DNA from: Eutreptiella sp. 'Long Island Sound 2002'
Lineage: Eukaryota; Euglenozoa; Euglenophyceae; Eutreptiales; Eutreptiaceae
Direction of reading: 5' to 3'
NCBI GenBank assembly: GCA_964036045.1
Contig: OZ038381.1
Span: forward strand, 146,825,596 to 146,889,595
Length of the DNA stretch: 64,000 nucleotides
A model generated the notes under the pieces. The model had not been told where the DNA came from. It did no database searches and saw nothing but the letters and a program-made list of their open reading frames with translations. Positions 44,745 through 56,300 of the stretch are shown here, piece by piece. The first letter of the stretch is position 1, and each line of letters starts with the position of its first letter. A program made the position numbers and the translations under genes.

Positions 44745-46043
44745 AACAAATTTTGATGAAAATGAAAATGAAACATTTTTGATTTTTCTTTTCCATGGAA
44801 ATTTTGAGAAATTGTCTTTCGAAGAACAGCCAAGTTTCAGATTTTCGTTTCAAATTTTTCGAAACGTTTCGTTGAAGGAGCATCCAAAAACCGTAGGCTA
44901 TACAATTCTTTGGTTGAGGCATGACAGGTTCGAATCCTTGTTTTGTTGCACACACCGTTGCTTACGTGTGCCCCCATTATTGTTTCCCTAATGCTCTTTG
45001 CTCCGTAACCAAAAACGACCTAATAAAACCAGTCAAATGGTGAAAAAGTCTTTTGCGCATACTTTTGTAGCTCACTTGTCAGATGAACCCTAACCCTCAT
45101 TATAACCGTAACCCTGCGAATGCAATGTTTGAACAATGTGCACAACACGAAAAAAGATGCAAAACACCTCAATGTACCATTCACCTTTGTGGACATATGG
45201 AGAGTTCAGAATAAGACTTATAGAAGAGAATAGTACTTCAAAAACGGCTGAAACCAAAGAGGTTAAACAGAATTATAAGACGTGCACGCTCCATTGAAGG
45301 ATTAAGTTATTCGGAGTCCAAAGAAATCTCGGCCATGTCATCAGCATGATCTTCTACTTTGTTTCCATATGCTTCAAAGTACTATTCTTGCACTGTTGGG
45401 AGCTAGGGCTAAAGATGTTTACTGGCTCGCAAGAACACCACCCTCTACACCCTTGGGGGTAACTGCTTCGTGCCATTCTTTCGAAGCAATATTGAAGATT
45501 TTGGGAAAGCCATTTCGGTACTTACACTCGTGGCACTTGTGGACAACCACCTCGCTCCCATGACACCAAGCCTGGGACCCAACTTCATGTTGTGTTTCAG
45601 GAACAGCGTTGTATTGAAATAGCCAGGGTCTTGGTTTTTTTTAGGCATGGCGGTTCCCCGCCCAAGACATTGCACCAAAGCGGCCTAACCATGGGAAAAA
45701 TGAGCGTTCATGGTGAGCCGAAGTTCTCCGAAGGACAGCCGCGGGTATTTACAAACCTAGTCAGGGTGAAAAGACTGCATGAACTGCACCAGGGTCTTGG
45801 TTGTAGTACGACCCGAGATCATGCAATCGGATATGTTCCATGTAACAATGTCTGTCCACCAAAACCTCTGTATTTGTTCAGTTGTCTGTTGAGCAGCAAC
45901 GGTGGAATCATTCAGCAGTTGGTTCCAAAACGAAGATTTGCACTTTGGTCTTTTCGCAGGCCGCTCTAAATTCGCAATTCTGTCGCTGAGTAATCCAGAG
46001 CTGACGCTGGTGCCTGCGGCAGCGTGTTCTGCGGGCTACGGTG

Positions 46044-47913
46044 TCAAACCTTTGCCACGTCATCGTCATTTTCAAGTTCAAGCAGATCAAATTCCAGAAG
46101 TGCATGGGCTGTACTGCAGATAGTGCTGCCCTCATTAGATAGTCGCTCAAATTGTAGTGCAAGGCTTGGGTGAAGCAACAGTGCCGGGAAGGTCCACTCA
46201 ACAGGATTCACGTCAAACCGTTCCCAAAGCTGTAACTCAAGCACCTTCCGGCTTGCTTGAGAAAGCTTAGGTGCCTGTAGCACGGAATGCAAGCAATGCA
46301 GAAGTGAAGTGAGAAGTGACAAGCGAGAAATGAACCAGCCGTCCCGTGAAGGTGCTGGCCGTACTTGCCCGGATGCGTCTGAGCGTTGATACGTGAGCGT
46401 GCGTGGTAACCGACGAGCATCGAAAGGGAGGTTAACCGAACAATCGGGGACAACAAAGTGGAATGCAAGAACAAGCAGACTGAAGTGACAGGTCATGGAG
46501 GTGACAAATTGTTCACACACTTCTGCTGAGCGAAGCTTTTCTACTGCACTACCATCCTTCCAGATCTCCCACCCATCCGCAAGAAGCTCCAATTGAAGCT
46601 GCTACACAACAGCATGGCCAAGGCTGGCTGTAATGTACGCTTCCCCTTCAAACAGGTTCGTGGTATCTGCAAACGGGGCAAGTAGGCTGCACAGCAAACG
46701 AGTACTGCAAAATTCACTCAGCGTTGGTAGAAAGGACTGCGTGCTCTCTTCAAATGAGTCGTCTAGAAAAACACATTGCAGGATCTTCTGGTTCTTGAGG
46801 ATGGTCACCAGCATTGCATACGTACTGTTCCAGCGTGTAGCAACCTCTTCTCTCAGTGTAGTAAAGGTCTCCGCTTGTTGCTTGCCAGGCTGCAGCAAAC
46901 CCCTGTGTGTTTTTCTGCCGGAACTCACAAAGGTCAACAACCGCTTGCATTCCCCACTACTTCTTGAGTAGGCCTGAGATCATCATTCTCGGTACCAGCC
47001 AGTCCCAGTCCATACATAACACATCGGTTCCGTGCATGGGCAAAGCAGGGCAGCTGCAGCTGCATCTGACTGCATGCATTAACAATGTTGGAAGCCCCAT
47101 TGGCTGTAATGCAGACACATGGCTGCGTGAAAGGCCACTGCGCATCATGTCACCCACCAAGTACTGTGCCAAATTGTCTGCAGAGTGTGTAATTTCCGGA
47201 AAAGAAGAAATTTCAAGAAGGATATTCCTGAGAACGAAACTTGAGGTGAAGAAGCATGCGAGCAGTGTTGAGTATGCCAAGCACACAACCACATGTCTGT
47301 CTGCAGCGCCCCATGTTGTTTGCCCCAGTACTGCCTTCCATTTTCGAGCATTTGTCTGCTCTTCTCATCTACATGTGTCTTCATATTGCAGCAAATCTTG
47401 TGAATAGTACGCTTGCAGGCAGGGACATACGCACCGCACAAGGCTCCAACAAATTGTTTGAACTCAGGAGAAGTTACGAACGTCGATGGGGGAGGCGCAG
47501 ATGAGCTCAAAGAAACTGGCTTAGCCAGTAGTTGTGAGCGGAAAGGCCTGACGGAAAAGTTTCAGCTTGTAAAGTGTACCGTGGCGTGTACTGTTGCTCA
47601 CAGAGTTAATAGCATTCTTCATCATGCGAAACAGAAACTCTGAACAGACCAGCAGTTTTGTCTTTTCGCCACTTGTATGAGGACTCCCAGGATTCCACAG
47701 TGGCGGTGAGCAATTTTCTTTTGTCAGCATCAGGAATGCCACTCCAGAAACTGCCATGTATGTGGATACAAACACCAGTGTTTCTCTGTTCATCGAGGAT
47801 CTGAACATGATCTGCGGCATGGCCGTGCAGATCAGGCCTGAAATGAAGAAACAAAACAGGAAAAAGAGGAAATAAATTTGTGCAACAGCATTTTCAAAAG
47901 TGCAGAGAAACAT
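46044..47913 (-). pseudogene. hAT transposase, broken
   Basis: In N-to-C order: FVTSPEFKQFVGALCGAYVP (about 47470), then ALQTDMWLCAW, in the position of the TTDxW motif near the first catalytic Asp. Next come VATRWNSTYAML (46813-46845), the hallmark RWNSTY of hAT proteins, and NPVEWTFPALLLHPSLALQF (about 46180), resembling the hAT C-terminal dimerisation region. These pieces lie in several frames with stops between them. The BED zinc finger expected at the N-terminus is not readable. The enzyme would cut and move the element; this copy cannot. Confidence 0.7.
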
Positions 47914-48299
47914 TGGTGCTGAGTTTGCAGGGAGTCATATCTGGTGCAGAAGGTGTAGCTCTGGTGCACGCGCTGCACTTCTGGTGCACGGGCTACATCA
48001 GTGAATGGAAAATGTTTTTTCTCCAATTTGTGCAAGAAAAATGGAGCGATTCCAAGGACAATAGAACAGAAATAAGGAAGTTCATGTTGTGTGACATTTT
48101 GGAGGCCAGAACTGGCAGTTACAAACAGTTAAACTGTGTACAGCAAACAGCAATAGAAAAAGCAATAGGACAATCCAGAGTTTCATTCATTTGGGAAAAA
48201 TTCAGCACAATTTCGAAAATGACGAAAGGTAGATCTTCGTTTCAATGAAAATGAAACGCAACTCATTTCGTTTCATAAAGTTCGAACAGTTCGAGTCTC

Positions 48300-48312
48300 A
48301 TGCACACCTCTA
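48300..48312 (-). repeat. hAT right terminal inverted repeat
   Basis: tgcacacctcta at the end of the element; read inward from the right it is TAGAGGTGTGCA. Confidence 0.5.
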
Positions 48313-48548
48313 TTGTGCACGATCTAGCGCCTATTCGCAATTTTTCCACCTTTTTCCCTGTGACCCCCATTATCCTTGATCTAACCAAATCTTCCATGCT
48401 TTCCAATTCTTGATTTCAAAATTAGATAATATCCCAAACTCACACCCCTTGGCAAGCCTTGCGAATCAAATCTAAAACCGTCGTCCACCAACTCAAACTT
48501 GGCTTGAGTACCATCAATACATGGAAGTCATGAATAGGGGAACAAACA

Positions 48549-48950
48549 ATGACAACGTCGGGCAGAGGGAAACAGAAGAGAAGTAGAAGGGAAGATGAAG
48601 GGAAGCCCGGAAAAAAAAATGCAATTATCGAAGACGAAGTTGCATCCACAGTCGGGGAATCGATTTATATACCATGCACATTCGAACTGAACGTTGCATT
48701 ATGGACATATGACACCATGCTTAGACAATCTCAACACAACGGCTTAAGAATACACATTGGGTCACAGAAGATCGTGCATGACACAGTGATATCAATACGG
48801 TCCATTACGTGTATGGCAAAACAGAAAGAAAAGCATATACAATACAATGGCATCATTGGGTTCCTCATAAAGCTTGGAGACACGTGGCCCATCGTTGCCC
48901 TTGCCCGCATGACGACACAATGGAAAAAGAAACATTGGTTCCAAACATGA
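48549..48950 (+). CDS. Hypothetical protein, 133 residues
   Basis: Starts MTTSGRGKQKRSRREDEG, a basic segment, and continues with ordinary-looking sequence (ESIYIPCTFELNVALWTYDT, YNGIIGFLIKLGDTWPIVAL). No family is recognised. It sits alone between the hAT element and the LINE-A relative. It could be an exon or a transposon fragment. The rest of 48313-49300 shows no gene. Confidence 0.25.
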   Translation: MTTSGRGKQKRSRREDEGKPGKKNAIIEDEVASTVGESIYIPCTFELNVALWTYDTMLRQSQHNGLRIHIGSQKIVHDTVISIRSITCMAKQKEKHIQYNGIIGFLIKLGDTWPIVALARMTTQWKKKHWFQT

Positions 48951-49305
48951 GAAATGCTGTCACCGTGGATCAAACAAGAGAACATTTTCTTAACACAAAG
49001 CAACATTTATGGCCCGGCCGAGGCCCCACACTGGCATCGAGATGGTCCGGGGAAATCAGTTCAACGCTGGGATTTGGTATATACAGCGAGGAAGGGACTG
49101 AATCTTCGACCGCCGTGGATTAGAATCAGGTGAAAGTCTGGGTTAGTGGAAGGGGAGGGGATCAGGCGGGGGACGAGGGGGTTCGTCACTGCTGTGGGGC
49201 GGCGCCGCATCAATTTCGGGTAGTGGACGAAAAGAAAGAGAAATTCAACCGGTGTTGGTTGACGCACACCAATGAGGATTTGAAACCGCAAAACATCGAA
49301 TATGA

Positions 49306-51520
49306 TTGACACCCTCTCGATTTACGCGGCCTTTGGTTTATCGCTGCATGATTAGGACCAAGACGGAAGTCCGAGCACTAAATGGAGCCGCCCAGTATGT
49401 TTCTCTCGTCCCTGTCCGGCTTTATTTTCGACACTGTCAACGCCGTCACGGCCTCCCCAGGGAATTTTATAGATACTTGGGGATGTTGTTTTTCACTAGG
49501 GACCACCCCCAGAATGTGCTTGCCCTCACCAAACGAGAAGTGTCCTCATTTTTCCAGCTCCTGCATCCCAACCCCTTTAACCCTGCCTGAGTTCGTTACC
49601 CTGGTGAATTACCACCTAGTCCCCATTCTCTGCTACGCCTGATTGGCCATCCCCTTCCGGCGCAGCTTCAAGCCTTGAAGCGGCACCTCTGGCCTGCCTT
49701 GGCCCGGCGGGGTGGTGTCTCCCCAAATCTGTCACCAAAAGATCGCCACCAGCCAAAGTCGAGACTCTGTCTGAATATCCGTGACCTCACCTTTGCCATC
49801 CACAAGTTTAAAGTGACCTCTGGCATCCGATTGCTCCACAGAGAAGGCCGCGACATTCCTCGTCGGGTCATGCAACAAGCTCTCCTCTCTGCTTACCCGA
49901 CTTGGTTCCTTGACTCGTTTTTGAATTCCTGCAATGCCCTGGGTCTGAAGTACAACCTCCTACCATGGAATCCGGCGCCTCACAATCTCGTCATCCCCCG
50001 TGATCACCTCTATGTCAAATGCTGGTCCCCGGATACCGGTGAAGCTGAAACTTTCCCCGATGTTGTCTCCAGGGGTGCCCACCGAACTGTGCAAATTGAT
50101 TTCTCTGATAAGTCCTGTCAGTTGCAACACGACAACACCTGGTCCTGGACGCCCCCCCCAGGTTGATTTTTTGCCTGGAACACGTCAGATCCTAGCATCC
50201 TTGCCCCTCTCCCTGCACGTGCCCAGTCCTTGCACCCTGATGCCCCAGAGCCCCCACTCCTGGCTACGCAAGCCTTGTCCCCAAACCTGGGCCACTTTTT
50301 CACCATCCCCTCATTGGCTCACGTCTTGCAGTCCAATGCCCCCCAGGCCCGAGACTCCTTGAATCCAGCGTTCCAACTATGTGGGTATACACTGATGGGT
50401 CGTCGTTGCCTCAGTGCCATGGTAGCGCCATCAGGTTCTTCCCTCCCCATGGTGATCCCACGATCCTGAGTTGCTCCTCGCCCTATGAATCGTCTGGGGA
50501 ATCTGAGGGGAGGGCGGTGCGGGTAACACTTAAAAGGCTACTTCAGGACCCCGCCCCCCTGAGGGTTTGCTTCTTAATTGATAATGACCAAATTCAATCC
50601 AAGCTTGCCCACTCCGTTCGCCTGTAGCGGTCTAACGAGCCCCCCCCCCCCGAGGATTCCTGCATCTGCTTCCGGGTTTTCTTGAGCCTGCCGAACGCCC
50701 TGCCCTTGTCTACCCAAGTTCTTTGCACCTGCATCAAAGGCCAGGATGGCTTTCAGGGCAACGAGGTCACCGACTACTTCAGCAAGTGGGCAGCGTACGC
50801 CCTCCTGTGGCACAGAAACTTAACGCCGCCTCCCCCTCTGGGGTCTATCACGTTAAAGAAACGCCCCATCCTTCGCATCCCTTCTGCAGCCAAAATCACA
50901 GCTCGTCTTCCGAAACACGAATTTGCCTACCTTCACCTCGCATTCAGCTCTGACTTCTATAAGCACTCCAGCTTCCTTTCCGCCTTCACTTTCAAACGGG
51001 CGTCAGAAAACTTCTGCATGTCTACCTATGAACCGCACTGGAATTTAGCCCAGTACCTCTGCCCTGTGTGCTCGCAGAATCACCCGCTGGATCCAATGAC
51101 CTTCACATCTGAGTGCCTTTCCATGGATCCGCTCCGTCAGCGTATATTCTAGGCCCCCCCCCCCCCTTCCATGTTATTACCGCTGTGTGGTGGGAAACCC
51201 AATATGTCACCAATCGCTGGCATTTCATTAGCTCCCTGGTCAACCACTCCCTGGCCGACATGCTCTCTACCCCCCCGGTTCAGAAGTGCTTGGCTGAACA
51301 CAAGGAGGACCTGTGTCACGCCCTGGCGAAACGCCAACCAGCCCTCACCAACATCCTCCACGAAATCCTTGACCACATCCGTGAGCACCAACTGCCTCTG
51401 CCTGCCCCCCCCCCTCAGTCTGCCTCATCCCCTGGGGTGCCCCCCAGGCCGCCTATAGCACCACCAGGCACCCCCCCCCGAAAGTCAGACACCAGTACCT
51501 CCCCCCTTCCCCCCGCTTAA
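49306..51520 (+). pseudogene. LINE-A relative, post-RT to C-terminus
   Basis: A diverged plus-strand copy aligned to the downstream half of LINE-A: TKTEVRALNGAAQ and FYRYLGMLFFTRDHPQ (matching KTEVHANGTAPQ and CYKYLEVYLFTCHQ), LSPKDRHQPKSRL, then RNase H (WVYTDGSS, VCFLIDNDQ, IKGQDGFQGNEVTDYFSKWA) and the C-terminal CPVCSQNHPLDP. RT itself is absent. Frame breaks occur at C runs (50149-50158, 50640-50651, 51153-51166, about 51404-51413). It ends with Pro-rich sequence near 51520. It represents a different subfamily from LINE-A, to judge by divergence. Confidence 0.8.
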
Positions 51521-52269
51521 AGTCTGTGTCTAGGAAACAAAAGCCCAGCAAGAAATACGGACATCCACCTTCCGATCCCCCCCTCCAACCCGCGGGCAAA
51601 CGCCAGAGCGTCCAAAACATACCGCCAACACCGTCCCGCAACCGTCCTGAAAATACCCGGCGCCAAAAATCAAACATGACAACATGGCCTCCATGAACAC
51701 AAAGTACGGCCTGGCCACATACATGTCTTACCCACCCTCATCAGTAACCAATGTGCGCAATTGAAGAACTTGCAATGAGGGTCACCAAATATTAGTCGGG
51801 AGACTGATCTCACCGCAATGGCAAACACTACCTGACAGTTAACATGTGTTGCACCTCACATATAACATCGTGCTGCAAATGGCCCGCTATTTTACACCGG
51901 GCGCCGGCTGCCTGTCACTCAACAATAACATACACAATGGTCAGCAAGTGAATAATCTTGGTGGGCTCACTTGCTGCTTGCAAACAACACATCATGAAGG
52001 GCCAGCCCGCCAAACCTCATATGTTTGGTGTATGCTACATACCAACTCCCTACATTTAGAGTGTTGCGAACCAAGGAGATGAATAGAGAAACCAACACAC
52101 AACATATTTCTCATGCCCTCACATCCTTGAACATGGTACTCGCTTGCATCACTTGGTGCCTAATTGCTTGGAACCCGATAGCATAGCGTACCTCAATGGT
52201 CATGTTCGTTAGAGACACTCCACACATGGACATGTGACATCAATATTGCCTATTTGTATGTTCATGTGA
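51521..52269. other. No gene seen
   Basis: Ordinary composition, with only short frames under 80 codons and no clear repeat structure. Confidence 0.4.
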
Positions 52270-52478
52270 GAACGAACCAATTTAACGCATGCTACTTACA
52301 GAGAGATTGGGTAAGCAGATGCCACAGGTCACATATAGAGACCTAGACGCGGCCCGCAGAGTGAGTGCATATAGAGATGTATCGCAGGTCAGGTGATAGC
52401 ACATCCATGCCATCCCAAAGAGAAGTAGTGCTGCCTCGAAGAGAAGTGGATCCGCCCCAATCAAGGCCTTCAGAGAGA
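52270..52478 (+). repeat. Dispersed repeat of about 210 bp, copy 2
   Basis: Partner of 11735-11955, same orientation. It ends close to the start of the LINE fragment at 52478, so it could be target sequence. Confidence 0.7.
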
Positions 52479-53363
52479 TGCACCCCCGGGACGCCCTGCA
52501 CATCGTCATACAGGAGTCGCACCGTTACACATACGGCCATGGACGCGCAGACACGCATGCCAAACACCAGAACACCAGCCACACTCCAGGGCTCAAACAC
52601 GTGCGACTAGACACCACACACCACAGCCACCTGCAGCACCTACCTCCGATACCCTCAGCAACACAGCTCCCCCACTGGATACCCGAGGACACGCCGTACA
52701 CAGACAGAGACAAACAGTACCACTACCCCACACCCATCCAACAGCTCGCCAATTACACACCAGCAAACACCGAACTCCTGCGATGCCTCAAAGACTCCGT
52801 CAGTAACCCCCTCTACTACTCAGCCTTGCGCCCGGATAGCCTCCCAGCACACCTACAAAAGCCCCGACTCCAGCTCGCCCTCGAGCAGCTTCTTCTCCTC
52901 ACCCGGTACTACTGATGGTACGCCCGCGGCTCAATCCACGTCCCCGCAGCGTACACCAAATGCATCTGTGACGACGCAGAGGATGAGACCTGGGACCATT
53001 TCAAGACGTGCCCCCTGTCCCGGGGTCTCGGCACCCTCACAGAATGAAATCCAACCCGCACCGTCGCACAGCACGTCAGATGGCGGATACGGTACCCGGC
53101 AAACAAAAACTCGCCACCATCCTCAAACAGACAGAAATACTCGATCCCGTCCGCACGGGGCTCGTCCCCACTGCTGTCTACACCCTGCTACGCACCCACG
53201 CGGACGACCTCTTCAGACCACGGGAGCGGACATGCAACAGACGGCCGTCGCCAAAACAGCCGAACAACTCACAAACGGCACCCAGAAATACCTGCAGCAC
53301 GCAGCTTTCCTAGCCGCGGCAGCCCAGGCCCACCTCCTCAAACTCCTGTTCTACCAACCGTGA
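52478..53363 (+). pseudogene. LINE RNase H end and zinc-binding C-terminus
   Basis: SHRYTYGHGRADTHAK matches the end of a LINE RNase H (consensus of the type SHxGxxGNExADxxAK, with damage). About 110 residues later comes YTKCICDDAEDETWDHFKTCPL, the C-x(2)C...ETxxH...C pattern of the reverse-transcriptase-linked zinc-binding domain common in plant-type LINEs. Stops and a frame change separate the two. Downstream, the sequence becomes T-poor and proline-rich. The polymerase part is missing, so it is a heavily truncated ORF2. Confidence 0.65.
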
Positions 53364-56300
53364 GACCCCACGCAGCAACCTACAACCCGACGCGGGACCC
53401 CCCCCCTAGCCCGCGCACCATCCACCATGCCCGACACCGACACGGCACGCACGAGCACCACAGCCACCGCACACACACCCACCAGCATGCACGCACAACA
53501 AGCCCCGATCCCCCCACGCCAGCATCTGTCCACATGTAGCGCCAACCGCCGGCCACCGCGTGCCCCCTCTGTGTGCGCCAACCACTACCACCGACGGCCC
53601 TACCCTGCAGACCAGAGCACTGGATCTGCCTAGGAGCCCCACACCACCTCATCCACTGCGCCCAGTGCGGGGACCTCATCCCAAAGCACCAGTGGCAGCC
53701 AGCAGCCCCAGCCGCGCCCCCCCCCCCCCCCGTCAGCCACCCCAGCCTCGTAGGGCCACTCACGACACCCTCCGGGACTTCCTGGGAGGGCACTACGCGG
53801 CGGACCCAGTGGACCATGCGTGGACCATAGCCATGGCCACGGGCGACGAGCCCCTGCCCCTCCACAGCCCACCCCTCTGCCACAGCGGGGGCGGCTTGAA
53901 CGCCACATCCTTCTCGCCCTTTACATTCACCACCGTGGCCTCCACCTTCCGGACCCACAGCTCCCAGCCCCCCAAGCAGCAGCCCCGCGCCGGAAGCGTG
54001 GGCGGAGACGGCACCAGTGGGGGTAGCAGACTGGCTCCGGCACACCTGCTGCCAGTTCAACACCGCTTTCGGCCGGTAGAAAGGAACACCCTACCCACTC
54101 AGCGCACTCCTCTACCCGGCACAACCCCCCCATCCAACACAGCCCCCGGAGAGCTGGGCGTCTTTTCGGGACGCCCACCTGGCCGCCCCCAGTGAAGCCA
54201 CCGCCGCACGAACGGACCCGACAAACCAGCGCGCCTACGTCATGGGCCTCAAGACACGCTTCAGAGAGGCACATCGCTGGCACATCCGTGCACGGTCACG
54301 CCCACGGGCACGGGGGAAAACACCCGCCCCCGACGCCCACCAGTCCGAGAAGGCCAAGACAGGCCAATGGGCCCGCCAGGGCGCCCGCCAACGGGGCGCG
54401 GCACCCCAACCCGGACGCAGTCCCAGCCACGCCGCACCACCCAGCTTCCAAAAGCCCCGGGTCACACCTGCAGCAACAAGCTCACCAGCTGTCACCACCA
54501 CCACCGTACCCCAGCACCCTAGCTCGGCAGCTCGGCCAGGGACCAGTGCCTGCACAAACCCACGCTGCACAGCGACAACCATTCACGCAGGGCCAGGTAG
54601 CGTGGCGCTACCAGCACCATCACCACGCCCCCGCCGCCCCCGACACCTACCCCCTGATGCCTCAATATTACAGCGATTCCCACCAGCTGCATTCCCACCA
54701 CACCCAAGCGCAGCCGGCCTCAACAGGCCACCCACCCCACGCGGCACACTGGACCGCACCACATTATCATGTGTACCACCGACACACTTACCACCACCAC
54801 ACGCCCTTGCCACCGTTCCCACCAGCGCTGTGGTACCACACACGGCCGGCACACCCTCACCACCAGCACCACACAATCCAGCACCACCTACTGCCCCCAC
54901 TGCACGGGCTCGCAACATTCGGGCCACCATGCGCCCCCATAGACCAGCATGGGACGTGCACATGCACCAACAGCACCAGAGCCTACAACGAGCTCCCAAC
55001 CACCGCCAGCAGCCCCCTCAACCGCAATCCATGCCAGCGAGCACCATCCACCAGCAGCCGCCCCCTGCTTACGGACCACAGCCGCACCCGGATGCCCAGG
55101 CAAAGAACTCCGACCTGAACACCGCGGCCAGCCACGGACCGCGACAACCGCAGGACACGCACACGCAACACCCACATCCAGCCCCGCCCCCCCCGCCCCC
55201 AGCAGTGCCTTCCTCACACCATCCCCCCCGCCCCCGGGACGAGACGACTGACGCAGCACACGGAGACTCCCACCAGCGCCCACCAACCCCAGCCCCCAGC
55301 GACAAACACTAACACCAGACCCCCCTCCCGCGGCAACCAAGAAAAGCCCCGTCACCAGACCCCGCACACGACAACGACGACCATCCCCCCGACCCACACC
55401 ACCTCCCTCGCCACACACTGCACCACCAGCCTCCGCACCGGCCGAGCCCTACACCCTCCACAACCCCGCAGCAATACCGCAGCACCTCCCGTGCCTCGGA
55501 GACCAGGGCATGCTACTCCTCCACACCTTACCCACCACGCAACGCATCCGGGCAGCCACCTTTGTCCAGGCGGCCGGCCTGGGGGAGGGTGTCCGAGACT
55601 TCCTCTTCGACGCCTTCCTCCACGTTTCCTGACACGAGCGTTCCCGGCTCGCCACCCCTGACGGCGAGAGCCCGCCCCCCACAGGGGACCGAGTCTGGGA
55701 GCCCCCCTTTGGCTGGGGCGGACACCTTGGCGGACATCGCGAGCCGGGGCTGGGTGGACACCAAGGGCCACACCTGCTACCACGAGCCCAACATGTCCCA
55801 CCCCCAACCCAGTACAAACCCCAGCAACACCAAGGAGTGAGAAAGGAGGACATGGGTCGACCCTGTGACCTCCCTGAGCAACTTCAGGGACCACGTCCCG
55901 GGCGACGTCCTTACTCCCAACAAACAGCAGCCAGCCCGCTCCAGGTGTATGACCCTCATGTACAACGGACACTACACCCTCTCCACCACCCACTACCACG
56001 CACCAACCTGCACCTGGACGGTCAACGGCACTAAGTCCCTCCACCCCTGCCGACTACGCCCCCAGCACCCCGCACAGCCCAGCCCCCGACACCTACACTA
56101 GGGAGGATGAGCCTGAGGACACCAACATCCCGGGCACGTGGGCGCGCAAATCCCTGGACACACTGCTCTCCATCCGCAGCCGCAACCGGGGCGTTGGCAG
56201 GGCAATGTATTGCGTTGCCAAATGGACCCAAAGGACCTGGCAGATCCTAGCAGAGCAGTGGACGTGGAAGGTCACCCTACTTCCCGAGCATTGGGAGACC

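Larger units (their letters stand above)
44732..48312 (-). mobile_element. hAT-type DNA transposon
   Basis: The right end reads TAGAGGTGTGCATGAG outward-in on the minus strand, a typical hAT terminus. The left end is a weaker match. Both ends carry the subterminal word aatgaaaatgaaac (44760-44773 and 48243-48256). Flanking 8-mers cggtgcgg and ttgtgcac agree only at gtgc, so an 8-bp target duplication is doubtful. The interior encodes a broken transposase on the minus strand. Regions 44800-46040 and 47914-48240 hold no clear gene. Confidence 0.6.

Noticed and set aside
44928-44938. tRNA-like B box ggttcgaatcc
   Set aside because: The flanks do not form a proper T-arm or acceptor stem and no A box is clear. 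It lies within the hAT element. At most a tRNA-derived relic.
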